Notes: a model not told the origin generated them from the sequence alone. A stretch of DNA of 64,000 nt from Sphingomonas populi (GCF_004208535.1 NZ_SGIS01000025.1:1-64000), one strand, 5' to 3'. Counted from the stretch's first letter, positions 16,234 to 25,769 are shown. A program made the numbers and translations.

Positions 16234-17247
16234 ATGAGCAGAAAGAACAGCGGTTTTGCAGCCGATCTCGCCGCTGGGATCGACCTCACAGACGACGCGC
16301 CAGCGCCGCGTCGACCGAGCATCGCAGCCAATGTTTTGACGGGCCGCACAAACCGGCTGGCTGATCTTGCGGCAGGCGCTGTCGTCACGCGAACGCACGA
16401 GCTTGTTGACCCTGCTCGGTGTCGGATGTGGGCCGGTCATAACCGTGAATATGCGCTGCTCAACGAGGCCCGCTGCGAGGACCTGATCGAAAGCATCAAG
16501 GCGCAGGGCAGGCAGGAGATGCCGGCGATCGTCCGACGGATCGTCGGCGATCCCGATTTCGATTTCGAGGTTATCTGTGGCGCTCGGCGGCACTGGACGA
16601 TCTCGTGGCTTCGCAGCCACAATTATCCGGACTACAAGTTCCTCATCGACGTTCGCGAAATGGGCGACGAAGAGGCTTTCCGGATCGCCGATATCGAAAA
16701 CCGGGCGCGCGATGATCTGACGGATCTGGAGCGGGCACGGGACTATCTGCGGGCACTGGATGCCTATTACGGCGGTCGCCAGAGAACGATGGCTGAACGC
16801 CTCAAGGTCTCAGAGAGTTGGCTTACAAGGTATCTCGATCTGGCGCGTCTGCCCGAGGAGTTCATGGTGGCTTTCCCTGAGCCGCAGGCGCTTGGCGTAA
16901 GGAATGCCATCGAGCTGAAGGCTCTGCTGAAGCCTGACGACCGCAGGGCTCGAGCATTTCGTGAAGCGAAGCGGCTGGCAGAGCTGCAGCGCGAGAACGG
17001 GCAGGTGATTCCGATAATCGAAGTGATCAAAGTGCTGAAACTGGCCGCGGACCCCCCCAAGAGGTCAGGTACCCCCAAGAGGTCAGGAAAGCCCGAAATG
17101 GTAATGGGCGCCGGAGGCAAGGCGATCCTCCGGATTGAAGGCGTCGATCAGAAGGGCATTCGGCTGACGCTATTGAAAAGGGGAGGGGCTTCCAGGGAGG
17201 AGGCCGAGACCGCAATCCGACAAGTGTTGGATCAGCATTGGGCGTGA
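16234..17247 (+). CDS. parB: ParB partition protein
   Basis: The 337-residue product has a disordered N-terminus, a ParB/Srx-type domain (residues about 55-160, including the RPxx-like IVRRIVGDPDFDFEVICGAR and RRHW), and a helix-turn-helix at about 185-215 (QRTMAERLKVSESWLTRYLD). The C-terminal part should dimerise. Odd feature: codons for PPKRSGTPKRSGK (residues about 274-286) are formed by two tandem copies of the replication iteron in reverse orientation, so the coding sequence carries probable RepA sites. It forms an operon with parA. Confidence 0.92.
   Translation: MSRKNSGFAADLAAGIDLTDDAPAPRRPSIAANVLTGRTNRLADLAAGAVVTRTHELVDPARCRMWAGHNREYALLNEARCEDLIESIKAQGRQEMPAIVRRIVGDPDFDFEVICGARRHWTISWLRSHNYPDYKFLIDVREMGDEEAFRIADIENRARDDLTDLERARDYLRALDAYYGGRQRTMAERLKVSESWLTRYLDLARLPEEFMVAFPEPQALGVRNAIELKALLKPDDRRARAFREAKRLAELQRENGQVIPIIEVIKVLKLAADPPKRSGTPKRSGKPEMVMGAGGKAILRIEGVDQKGIRLTLLKRGGASREEAETAIRQVLDQHWA
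17054..17087 (-). repeat. Two perfect iterons embedded in parB
   Basis: CCCCCAAGAGGTCAGG occurs at 17054-17069 and 17072-17087, 18 bp apart. Its complement, CCTGACCTCTTGGGGG, is identical to the origin iteron at 13320-13335. Two 16-base identities in tandem are not expected by chance. They may titrate RepA or permit looping between parB and the origin. Confidence 0.85.
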
Positions 17248-17432
17248 GGCTTCACGGGTAAGACTACCGATCAGAACGCAGATGGGTCTAAGTCAGCGGT
17301 GCGGACTCTTGGGTGCGATTCCCCAGCGAGCCGTGCGCCCGACGCATCCGGGTCATGATCGCGGTGCCGATCGTGGCTTCGACGGCCTTGTGCAGCTCTG
17401 GCCGAATTTCGTCGACGAATTCCCGGTAAGCA

Positions 17433-18476
17433 TCATCGGCTCGAAGCCGCCCCGGCACGAGCGCTATGACGCGGCTGACCAGTCGGTGGGGATGTCGCAA
17501 GAAGCTTACGGGCGCCCTGTGGCGTCACTCCAAGGAGGCGGCTCACCGCAGCGGGCTTGAGCCCAGGGTAGGCGAGTTTTAACCTCGCCAGGATTGGGGC
17601 CTTGCTCCGCTTGGTTGCGACGGATGCGATCTCGATAGCCGCCGCAGACCGCTCGATGGTGTCGAGATCCCGGAGAGCATCATCGACCGCCTTCCGGAGC
17701 ATGACCACCATATCATCGACAAGCTCCGCGGGCATCGACGGCAGGAATTTGGGCAAAAGAATCAGCGATGGGATCACCCTTGTCGTCAGGCCGGCCCGGT
17801 GCAGCATGCGCGGTAGCACGGCCGCAACGACCCAATTGCGATCGCGGGCGCGGGGCGGGAGGTTGAGGCTCCGTCCGTCGACGGTTACCACCTTGATTCC
17901 ATCGTCCGCTTCCGCCTCAGTCAGCGCAGCGAGCTCGAACACCCGTTCGGCAATCGCCTCAAGGCCCGCTGAGGGGTATCGCTGATCGGCCGCCTCGCGG
18001 ACTCGGCGCCAGCAAAGTCCGAAGTGCGCCAGGTCGTCTTGAGCGTACGCCTCGGCCTCGGCTCGATCGTCGAGCACGGTACGCAGGACATTCAGCGTCG
18101 CGCGCATCAGCGGGTCGCGGCTATCTTCGTCGATTGAAATGGCGAAGTGGAAGACGGCCGCGACCGAGATCGGGTCGTTGAGACCCTCCGACGCGCGGGG
18201 AGGGGGGCTACGGCCTGAAATCCAGTCCTGGAGGTCCTGCACCTTGATCGGGACGCCTGCGAGCCCAGAGAGGGCTACTGCGCCTGCCAAGCGGGCGCGG
18301 GCAAGAAAGATGTCGGCAGCTGGCGAGTGCTGAAGCCTCCCGTCGAGCCGGCCGAGCAGCAGCAGTGTCTCGGAGAGGTGGGCTGACGTGGCAGAATCCA
18401 TCGCAGCAACTTGCCACAGGAGGAAACCAAAGTCAGCAGTTAGTTTCCCTGCCCATTCTCGTTGAATTATGGACAT
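17433..18476 (-). CDS. DUF1612/HTH-type protein (RHE_PE00001-like)
   Basis: The 347-residue protein from ATG 18476 contains SETLLLLGRLDGRLQHSPAA followed by DIFLARARLAGAVALSGL, the pattern of the DUF1612 N-terminal region, and ends with a helix-turn-helix (LKPAAVSRLLGVTPQGARKL). Relatives of unknown function often sit beside plasmid replication genes in Alphaproteobacteria, as here next to parB. The start is uncertain: neither 18476 nor 18401 has a strong ribosome site, and a dyad overlaps the first. The transposon end at 18539 lies just upstream and may have cut off the promoter. Confidence 0.6.
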   Translation of the reverse strand: MSIIQREWAGKLTADFGFLLWQVAAMDSATSAHLSETLLLLGRLDGRLQHSPAADIFLARARLAGAVALSGLAGVPIKVQDLQDWISGRSPPPRASEGLNDPISVAAVFHFAISIDEDSRDPLMRATLNVLRTVLDDRAEAEAYAQDDLAHFGLCWRRVREAADQRYPSAGLEAIAERVFELAALTEAEADDGIKVVTVDGRSLNLPPRARDRNWVVAAVLPRMLHRAGLTTRVIPSLILLPKFLPSMPAELVDDMVVMLRKAVDDALRDLDTIERSAAAIEIASVATKRSKAPILARLKLAYPGLKPAAVSRLLGVTPQGARKLLATSPPTGQPRHSARAGAASSR

Positions 18477-18505
18477 ACGATAATTGCAGTTATCACATGT
18501 CCATA
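18468..18505. promoter_or_regulatory. Dyad symmetry upstream of the DUF1612-like gene
   Basis: TATGGACAT (18468-18476) and ATGTCCATA (18497-18505) are perfect inverted arms, with GATAA (18479) and TTATC (18490) as inner symmetric arms. There is no T-tract, so an operator is more likely than a terminator. It overlaps the proposed start codon, suggesting autoregulation by the helix-turn-helix protein. Confidence 0.45.
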
Positions 18506-18839
18506 TTTGACGACCTTCTATAAGGTGAGATACGCTGATGTCGGTTTCCCCAAACCGCAGGACTCCAGGCCTTCCGCCGATTTCACCCGTCACGTTGGTA
18601 CCAAACCACAGGACTCTGGCGCCCGGGAGCGGCCAGAAAGCCCGCTAGAGCGACGTTTCGTGACTGAGCCACTCCCGGACACGGGCGAGCCAGTTTTGCT
18701 GTCTCTCGGCCTTTTGTGGCGGCCTACGACGATCGTGTGACCGGCCCGGTCTACGTGGGCACGGGTGGCGTCGTCTCGCAGGAAGAGGTATCGAACGGGG
18801 GCAACCGGTCGTTTGACCCCGTTCTATGAGATGTGACAG

Positions 18840-19730
18840 ATGGCCCTGATTGGCTACGCCCGTGTGTCCACGGACGAACAGGACACCGCCGGGCAAGCCG
18901 CAGCTCTCCGCGCGGCCGGGTGCACCGTGATTATCGAGGACAAGGCGAGCGGGGGAAGCCGCGAACGACCTAACCTCGCGCGTGCCCTTCAGAGAGTGGG
19001 ACAGAGCGACACCCTCGTTGTTGTCCGCATTGACCGGCTTGCTCGATCGCTGTCGCATCTGCTGGAGATCGTGGAGGCGCTACGAGCCAAGGGGGCCTAC
19101 TTCCGGTCGATACACGATCCGATCGACACATCGAGCGCGCAAGGCATGCTGATGACGCAGATGCTGGGCGCCTTTGCTGAATTCGAACGCTCGCTGATAC
19201 GGGAGCGGACCCGAGCGGGGCTCAAAGCTGCTGTCGCGCGCGGCGCCAAGCCCGGGAACCCTAAGATGCGGGCGCGTGACCCCGAGGCGATCGCCGATAT
19301 CCGTTACACCCTGAAGGAGCGCTATCTCAACGAACTGATCGATGACCGCCAGCGCTGGCTACCTACGGTGGTGCGGCTTCGGCCCCATCTTCCCTGGTCG
19401 ATTGTCCTGCGCCAAATCAAAGCGATCACGCCGCCCGTGCGGTCTTTCACCGAGCGCACGCTCACGAAGGCGTGCCGGCACCTCGTCAAGGCTGGCTACG
19501 CGGACCCATCGATCCTCAACTCCGCGCCGCGTTTGCCGCAGGATACGCGGGTCGCCCGGATCGTCGCGGATCGGCTACGGACGAACCCGGGCACCTCCCT
19601 ACGTGATGTCGCGTCCTGGCTATCTCGAGACGTGCGGGAGCCTACGCCACGAGGCGGATTGGTGTGGTCTCCGGAAGGTGTTCGCCGAGTCGTTGACCAT
19701 GCAAAGAAGCTACAACTGCTCGAGGACTAG
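18840..19730 (+). CDS. tniR: Serine recombinase of the Tn402-like transposon
   Basis: The 296-residue protein begins MALIGYARVSTDEQDTAGQA with the catalytic Ser, and continues with VVVRIDRLARSLSHLLEIVE and GAFAEFERSLIRERTRAGLK. The first about 145 residues are a resolvase domain; the remaining 150 form an unusual extended C-terminal region with Arg-rich helices instead of the short helix-turn-helix of Tn3 resolvases. It is convergent with tniQ, 84 bases away, and lies inside the transposon ends. It probably resolves cointegrates, but assignment as TniR rests on location. Confidence 0.75.
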   Translation: MALIGYARVSTDEQDTAGQAAALRAAGCTVIIEDKASGGSRERPNLARALQRVGQSDTLVVVRIDRLARSLSHLLEIVEALRAKGAYFRSIHDPIDTSSAQGMLMTQMLGAFAEFERSLIRERTRAGLKAAVARGAKPGNPKMRARDPEAIADIRYTLKERYLNELIDDRQRWLPTVVRLRPHLPWSIVLRQIKAITPPVRSFTERTLTKACRHLVKAGYADPSILNSAPRLPQDTRVARIVADRLRTNPGTSLRDVASWLSRDVREPTPRGGLVWSPEGVRRVVDHAKKLQLLED

Positions 19731-19814
19731 GATTCTGCCCGATCACCGAATGGCCGTCGTTCGCGCCGCTCGTGCCGCCGCGATGGCAATCGCCGCGTGA
19801 TGACGTGCTTGGAC

Positions 19815-20930
19815 CTAGGCAAAGGCGCGATCGATGGCAGAAATGCATCCCTTGAGCCGGGCGATGCTAGCGGAGCGCCGCGTGGCCCGCCTGGTTTCAG
19901 CTATCCGCTGGATCAAGGAGGGCGACCAACGACCGGGCGCAGCGATAAAGCTATCGATCGCTGCGCCCTCGACCCTGGACAGGAACGTCTCGATGGCGGG
20001 GGCAACCCCTGGGTCCAACAACGCAACATCACTCCCCGCGTCCATGACGATCGCGCAGGTCGCCGCGAGAAGAGATCGCCGCAGGGGAATGCGCGCCGAC
20101 GCCAGCGGATGCGGCGCGTCCGTAGAGTGGAATTCGGGCAAGCGGTGCCCAGGCATCATCGCAGCGCACGGAAACGCATTGACCGGAGCCCAGTCGCTCC
20201 GATCGCTGGAGATCAGAAGACCGGATATGTCGCGAACCTCCCGCAGGACCTGCTCGGCGGACGTGAAGTTCAGGCAGAATTGATCCGGCGTCTTCCCCCG
20301 CAAGGCCGTCATGATCTGGTGCTCGAAGGCGATGACGGCCTCCCAGCAATGTCGAATGGCATTGCTCGCTTCGAGGGCTGGCGGAAAGCTGCGTTCGAGG
20401 GGCCGCCAACACGCAGTACAAACCATACGCAACGCACCACGAGCCGGTGTTCGGAATGCCCAAACAGACGACCCGCAAGCATTACATCGGTCTTCGAGCG
20501 GCCATCTATGATGGTGACAGAACCCGATCGCTGCGATCACCCAGTCCTGACGGATATGGGCGGGACGGCCCGCGGCAAAATCGTCGGCGAGGCAGCGGCT
20601 GCACCAGCAGATCTTCAACTTGGGCAGTCGGCTCCATGGGGAGTTTCCGATATCGGCCGGGCTACATGACCAAGCCACGAGTTCTGGCGTCAACGCAGCG
20701 TATCGTCTGGTGACGGTGTGACTAGCCAATTGCACTTCCGGGACGTCGAAGTGCTGCGATGCGAACCTCAGCCATCCTCGTGCCGGTAGGATATCGGGAT
20801 GGCGCCAGCGCCCGGCGCGATCTCGAACAGCCTTCGGCTCTGGTAGCTTCCTTCCGGCGGGATCGCGGATCCGCCGCGCGAACCAGGAGGTAAGGAGTTC
20901 CTCGGGCAAAGGCTCGCGGTGCGTCCTCAT
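19815..20930 (-). CDS. tniQ: TniQ transposition protein
   Basis: The 371-residue protein starts MRTHREPLPEELLTSWFARR, the typical TniQ N-terminus. It contains zinc-binding pairs CWCSRC and CNACG ... CTACW (residues about 108-190) with GFCHHHRWPL between them. In Tn402/Tn5053-type transposons TniQ works with TniA and TniB in transposition, probably linking target choice to the complex. Its ATG overlaps the tniB stop by 4 bases (ATGA), so it belongs to the tniABQ operon. It is intact but now separated from its promoter by the Tn3 insertion. Confidence 0.88.
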   Translation of the reverse strand: MRTHREPLPEELLTSWFARRIRDPAGRKLPEPKAVRDRAGRWRHPDILPARGWLRFASQHFDVPEVQLASHTVTRRYAALTPELVAWSCSPADIGNSPWSRLPKLKICWCSRCLADDFAAGRPAHIRQDWVIAAIGFCHHHRWPLEDRCNACGSSVWAFRTPARGALRMVCTACWRPLERSFPPALEASNAIRHCWEAVIAFEHQIMTALRGKTPDQFCLNFTSAEQVLREVRDISGLLISSDRSDWAPVNAFPCAAMMPGHRLPEFHSTDAPHPLASARIPLRRSLLAATCAIVMDAGSDVALLDPGVAPAIETFLSRVEGAAIDSFIAAPGRWSPSLIQRIAETRRATRRSASIARLKGCISAIDRAFA

Positions 20931-21616
20931 GCTGCCCGTCGACGCAAGGCTCGTTTCGTGTTCGCGATCACCTGCATCGACACCAGTGGCAGCAGCAGTT
21001 GCTCGTCGTCGAAGCTGCCGGCGTCGATCATCTCCCGACGATTCCGGATCGCGGCGATCGCCACGGCCTCCATCAAACGGAAGATGCGACCCGTCACGCC
21101 TTCGGTCAGAGCGAGGACGCGTTGTCGGACTTCCTTGTCATCGAGGTTCGACGGACGACGAAGCGGCAGCAGACCTGCGAAGCTCGCCATTAGCTGACGA
21201 AAAGCCTGGTCGTTGCGCCACGGCGCGAGTTCGAACGCTGCAAAGCGGTCGGCTAGATTGGGATCGGTCAATACCGCGATGCGCGCATCCTCGGTTCCCG
21301 CACACACGATGGGAATCCGCAGGTCGTTGGTCAGAAAACGGATGGTGTTGAGAAAGACCCGTTGTTGCCGGGGAGAGCCCGCCAGCATCTTGTCGATTTC
21401 GTCGAGGACAAGGACCTTCGTGCCGAACTCCGACAGTGTCCGGCGCGAGAGCGACCGCAGGGACCGGAGCGACATATGCTCGAACTCGGTATAGTTCATC
21501 GCGAGCATGAGCTCGGTGTAGAATTCGTCCTCGGTTGGTTGGGGCGGCATCTGCACCACGACGACCGCCATCGTCGTGAGGCCGGCGCGTTGATCGTAGG
21601 CGGGCGAGTGCAGCTC
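20927..21616 (-). pseudogene. tniB: tniB, 3' part (cut by the Tn3-family element)
   Basis: This segment holds the C-terminal about 227 residues of TniB: the HSPAYDQRAGLTT junction, Walker B VLVLDEIDK, sensor regions CAGTEDARIAVL and the helical C-terminus. TniB is the AAA+ ATPase that activates TniA and chooses targets. The 5' part with Walker A lies at 28024-28262. Removing 21617-28023 and one copy of AGCTC joins them in frame to a 307-residue TniB. An internal Met could start a partial protein, but without Walker A. Confidence 0.9.
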
Positions 21617-21655
21617 GGCCCCTGTGCATTATTCGGACACAGATTCACGGTAGCG
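21617..21655 (+). repeat. Left terminal inverted repeat of the Tn3-family element
   Basis: It begins GGCCCCTGTGCATTATTCGG and is identical over 39 bp to the complement of 27985-28023. The stop codon and last codons of the transposase gene lie within it. Confidence 0.95.
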
Positions 21656-24596
21656 GTTTGACGAGCAGCGGCATGAAGCCGTTGGCGTCGAGATCGAGGC
21701 GATCAGACCAGACGTAATCGCCGGTGAGATTGATGCGGTCCCAGCCCAGCGGCGAGAGCCGGGACAGCATAGCCGGATCGATAGGCGTCCCGCGACGGTG
21801 CATTTCGTCAACGGCGCGACCGAGATACCGGCAGTTGAACAGAATGATTGCAGCGGTGACGAGGTTGAGCGCAGCCGCACGGGTTTGCTGGTTCTCCAGG
21901 CCACGATCGCGGAATCGACCGAGCCGATGAAAGGCGACTGCCCGGGCCAGGCTGTTGCGGGCCTCGCCCTTGTTCAATTCGGCGGTAACGGTGCGGCGCA
22001 GCGCCGGATCCTCGAACCAGCGCAGCGTGAACAGCGTCCGCTCGATCCGCCCGACCTCGCGCAATGCCGCGGCGAGGCTGTTCTGCTGGCGGTAGGCAGA
22101 CAGCTTCTTCAAAATCAGTGAGGGCGTAACGGTGCGGTCGCGCATCGCGCCGATGATACGTTCGATATCGGGCCAGTGGCTGACAATCAGGTCCCGGTTG
22201 AGCTTGTGGCCGAATAGCGGCGCGAGCCTGCCATAGCGCTTCGGGGGTTCGAAGGCGTAGAGGCGTCGATCCGACAGGCGGGGGATGCGCGGCTCGAAAT
22301 CGAGCCCGAGCAGGTGCATCGTCGCGAACACGATGTCGGAAACGCCGCCTCCATCGACGTGCAGCGCGGTCAGATCAGCGTTGCTATCATGGCCGAGAAT
22401 GCCGTCGAGCGCATGGATAGCCTCTCCTGCCGTACCAGCGATCACAGTCTGGTGAAGTGGCGCGTACCGATCGGTGATGGTGGTGTAGATCTTGACCACC
22501 GGGTCGCGACCATAATGCGCATTGACCGCTCCGCCGGCTTCACCCGGGCCGCCCAGGTAAAAGGCCTGACCATCTGCCGACGCCCGGTGCCCCTGCCCGA
22601 ACCATGCGGCGATTGGTTCGGCGTGGATGGCATCGGTCAGACAGGCGAGCGCTGCTCGAAAGGTTTCCTCGCGCATGTGCCATGTCTGCATGCGCAGCAG
22701 CGCGCGGCGTGACCCTGCGCCGCATACCTCGGCCATACGCGACAACCCGAGATTGGTCGCCTCGGCAATCATGGTGGCGAGGAAGGCGCGCTCGTCAGCA
22801 GGCGGCAATCCGGTTGAAACATGACCGAAATGCCGGGTGAAGCCGGTCCAGCGTTCGACCTGCGACAGCACGTCTGTAATACGGGTAGCAGGCAGCATGC
22901 CGTAACAGGCGAGCGTCAGGTGCCGCCCTTCATCCTGCCCGGCGTCATCATCCTTCTGCTCTTTGGGGAAGCGTAATCTCTCCCCGGCGAACAGGGCGGC
23001 ATCACGCCCGTCCAGATTGCGGGCGACGCCGCGCAAGGCGCTGTCGAGTTGCTCAGCGCGCTGATCGAGCCATGCATGTGGATCGCCGAGTGAGAACGGC
23101 GGTTGGAGCGATGCGCCTGGCGATGGCGCAAGCAACACGTCCAGCGACCGGTGCATCCGCGACGTCGGCACCCAGATATCACCCGATGCCAGCGCATTGG
23201 CGAGCGCGCCGTAAGTCGCCATCTCCCAATGCGTCCGGTCGATCTTTCCTGCGACCACGACATGGCGTTGCCAGCGCCGCTCGACATGACCGAGCGGAAC
23301 GTCGGCGGGAAGCGGTTTGCGCCAGTCGCCATCGAGATCCGCCAAGACCGTCATCGCATTGCGCAATGTCGCGGTGCCGGCCCGGCCGTGGAAATCGAGC
23401 GCCTGCAGGAACTGTGGTCCTACCCGCTTGAAGGTCCGGTACTCGGCTGTAATCTCACTCAGCACATCATCCCTGTGAGGTGCAGCGGTACGACGGATGA
23501 TCGCCGCATCGGCATCGAGCATTTCGAGAGGCATGATATCCCTGAGGGCCGCGCCGATATCTTCGCCAGCGCGTGCTGCCCGGCTGACCGTTTCCAGCAC
23601 AGTGGCGATGCGCATCAGCCGGTCGCGTCCCTCGCGTCCCGAGACCGCGACCCGCTGTTCAAGGCGTTTGCGAGCACGAAGGTGAGCCCGTCCCATCAAG
23701 GCGCCGAACATGGCGATCGCCGCGTCGGTAAGCGTGGCCTCCAGCTCGCGCAGCGTGGCAAGCAGGATAACCCGCCTGCGGGCAGGGCGCATCTGTTGGA
23801 AAGCCTGGGCGGTATAGCGCACACCTTCGCGAGCGAATTGCGTCAGGCGTGGTTCGTGCCGGGGATCGATCGGAACACGGGAAATGCCGGTCCAGCGGAT
23901 CAGCGCGATCTTCTCGAGGATTTCGGCGAGCGAGGCAGACGCGACGCGACGCTCCGGTTCGCGCAGCCAGGAAAAGCGGCTTTGTCGGTCATGCACCTTG
24001 TCATCTACCAGCGTGTCGAGACGTTGTCGCATCTCTGTATCGAGTGCGTCGTCGATCGCGGCGATCAGATCGGTTTCCGCCCGAAGCATCGCCTCGGCCG
24101 CCATCCGCTCCACAACGCTGATACCGGGGATGACTATGCGCCGGGTGCGTAGTTCGCCCAGCAGTCGGTCGAGCAGAATGCGCCCGTCAACGACGGGCAT
24201 GGCTTCGGTCGCAAGCCACGCGGTCAGCGAAGTGCGAACCGGCTGGCTCAGATCGGTAAAACCAAACCGGGCTTTGATGGCGGCAAGCTGATCGTAGCGG
24301 GTCGGTGTACGCCGCGCGAAGTCGGCGATGACGCCCGCATCAACCCCAACCTGGTCGGCGATATGGTCGAGCATGATCGCAGGCAACAGCTCGCCGGCGC
24401 GCAGATGTCGTCCAGGATAGCGCAGACAGCAGAGTTGCAGGGCATAGCTCAGCCGGGTCGCTGGAGTGCGTGCGATACCAATCGCCGACATGTCTTCGGC
24501 GTCGAGGCCATGATGTCGCACAACCATCGTTTCGGTATCGGGCAGCGCCAGCAGTGCGGCGCGCTGCCGCTCGGTCATTGGAATGCGTGCGGGCAT
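21645..24596 (-). CDS. tnpA: Tn3-family transposase
   Basis: The 983-residue protein is of normal family length. Its N-terminal half (LALPDTETMVVRHHGLDAED ...) binds the terminal repeats. The C-terminal half has the DDE residues: Asp in RASADGQAFYLGG, Asp in LHVDGGGVSDIVFATMHLLG and Glu in NKGEARNSLARAVAFHRLGR. It makes cointegrates by replicative transposition, which the neighbouring resolvase would separate. The open frame is complete and reaches into the left terminal repeat. Confidence 0.96.
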   Translation of the reverse strand: MPARIPMTERQRAALLALPDTETMVVRHHGLDAEDMSAIGIARTPATRLSYALQLCCLRYPGRHLRAGELLPAIMLDHIADQVGVDAGVIADFARRTPTRYDQLAAIKARFGFTDLSQPVRTSLTAWLATEAMPVVDGRILLDRLLGELRTRRIVIPGISVVERMAAEAMLRAETDLIAAIDDALDTEMRQRLDTLVDDKVHDRQSRFSWLREPERRVASASLAEILEKIALIRWTGISRVPIDPRHEPRLTQFAREGVRYTAQAFQQMRPARRRVILLATLRELEATLTDAAIAMFGALMGRAHLRARKRLEQRVAVSGREGRDRLMRIATVLETVSRAARAGEDIGAALRDIMPLEMLDADAAIIRRTAAPHRDDVLSEITAEYRTFKRVGPQFLQALDFHGRAGTATLRNAMTVLADLDGDWRKPLPADVPLGHVERRWQRHVVVAGKIDRTHWEMATYGALANALASGDIWVPTSRMHRSLDVLLAPSPGASLQPPFSLGDPHAWLDQRAEQLDSALRGVARNLDGRDAALFAGERLRFPKEQKDDDAGQDEGRHLTLACYGMLPATRITDVLSQVERWTGFTRHFGHVSTGLPPADERAFLATMIAEATNLGLSRMAEVCGAGSRRALLRMQTWHMREETFRAALACLTDAIHAEPIAAWFGQGHRASADGQAFYLGGPGEAGGAVNAHYGRDPVVKIYTTITDRYAPLHQTVIAGTAGEAIHALDGILGHDSNADLTALHVDGGGVSDIVFATMHLLGLDFEPRIPRLSDRRLYAFEPPKRYGRLAPLFGHKLNRDLIVSHWPDIERIIGAMRDRTVTPSLILKKLSAYRQQNSLAAALREVGRIERTLFTLRWFEDPALRRTVTAELNKGEARNSLARAVAFHRLGRFRDRGLENQQTRAAALNLVTAAIILFNCRYLGRAVDEMHRRGTPIDPAMLSRLSPLGWDRINLTGDYVWSDRLDLDANGFMPLLVKPLP

Positions 24597-24724
24597 GTTT
24601 CATCCTCCAAAAACCTCTTGCCTTTTGCCTGCTTAATGAAAGAGGATTGTGAAAGGCCGAAGGTGGCGGAAACCCGTCACTGCTGTTTCTGCCTCCGGAT
24701 ACGGCCGTTTGTGAAAGAGACCGG

Positions 24725-25321
24725 ATGACCCGCGAACCCTATCTGATCGGCTATGCCCGTGTGTCGAAGGGTGACGACCAATCGAACGCCGCCCAGCGCC
24801 GCGCGCTCGATGCGGCTGGCTGTAAGCGGGTATTCGAGGAGACCGCCAGCGGCGGACGGTGGGACCGGCCAAAACTCCTCGAGATGATCGGGCAGCTGCG
24901 CGACGGCGACGTGGTCGTCGTCTGGAAGCTAGACCGGCTTTCGCGCAGCCTGAAGGACATGCTGCACATCATGGAGCGGATCGAGCTGGCGGGGGCGGGC
25001 TTCCGCTCGTTGACCGAAGCAATCGACACCACCACGGCCGCAGGCCGGATGATGATGCAGATGGTCGGCAGCTTTGCCGAGTTCGAGCGCGCGATGATCC
25101 GCGAGCGCACCAGCGCCGGCCTTGCCCAAGCCCGTGCAGAGGGAAGGATTGGGGGACGCCGACGCAAGCTTGCTGAAAAGCAACGCCGCGAGATCGCTGA
25201 GTCCGTTGTCTCTGGACGTAAGTCAGGCGCCGAAATGGCCCGTCTTTACGGCGTCAGCGAACCTACCGTTTCGCGCATCGTCGCCGCCCACCGGCAGGAT
25301 ATGCAAGCCAAGTTGGCGTAA
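24725..25321 (+). CDS. tnpR: Tn3-family resolvase
   Basis: The 198-residue serine recombinase starts MTREPYLIGYARVSKGDDQS with the catalytic Ser, followed by VWKLDRLSRSLKDMLHIMER and GSFAEFERAMIRERTSAGLA. It ends with a short helix-turn-helix (SGAEMARLYGVSEPTVSRIV). It is divergent from the transposase; the 128-bp gap (24597-24724) should contain the res site and both promoters. It resolves cointegrates formed by the transposase. The length is normal and the gene intact. Confidence 0.95.
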   Translation: MTREPYLIGYARVSKGDDQSNAAQRRALDAAGCKRVFEETASGGRWDRPKLLEMIGQLRDGDVVVVWKLDRLSRSLKDMLHIMERIELAGAGFRSLTEAIDTTTAAGRMMMQMVGSFAEFERAMIRERTSAGLAQARAEGRIGGRRRKLAEKQRREIAESVVSGRKSGAEMARLYGVSEPTVSRIVAAHRQDMQAKLA

Positions 25322-25356
25322 GCGCTTGTGAAAGGCGATAATTGGTGGTGAGCGGC

Positions 25357-25671
25357 ATGCCAGCTTTCGGGCACGGAACGCGGATTGCGGACATTGCCAA
25401 CGATGGGCACAACGCTTCCGTGGAAGACATCTCGATCCTGTCCCGCGAGCCATATCGGCGGCGCACATGGTTGCGGCAGCGCTCGCCCTTTTGGCTGATT
25501 GATCGCGGCTTCGCTGCCAAGGGTGGCGACTGCGAAGCCGTCGGCGGCCGTCATGAGTGGTACAACAGTGGTAACGGGTCAGCTTGCTACCATTGTCAGG
25601 TTACGATCAGAGGAAACGCTTGGCAGATCGGCGGGGCAGATGTTTTTCTCCGACCACCCGAACGGCGATAG
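25357..25671 (+). CDS. Hypothetical protein of the Tn3-family element
   Basis: From ATG 25357 (MPAFGHGTRIADIANDGHNA) the 104-residue product ends with a block GGRHEWYNSGNGSACYHCQV, whose Cys-x2-Cys and nearby His could bind metal. HEWYN...CYHC blocks occur in small hypothetical proteins of mobile elements. It starts 35 bases after the resolvase stop on the same strand. The function is unknown. Confidence 0.42.
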   Translation: MPAFGHGTRIADIANDGHNASVEDISILSREPYRRRTWLRQRSPFWLIDRGFAAKGGDCEAVGGRHEWYNSGNGSACYHCQVTIRGNAWQIGGADVFLRPPERR

Positions 25672-25769
25672 TTGGGTGGGAAGCGGTCATTGTCGGGACG
25701 CTTAGAATGGGGCGGAAGCTGGCAGCCCGCTTATTCATGCTGAACAGGCCGGCCTGCTTCCGGTGAGAT

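Noticed and set aside
18840..19730. Resolvase of the Tn3-family element
   Set aside because: It lies outside the Tn3 ends (21617-28023), has a long atypical C-terminus, and the Tn3 element has its own resolvase at 24725-25321.
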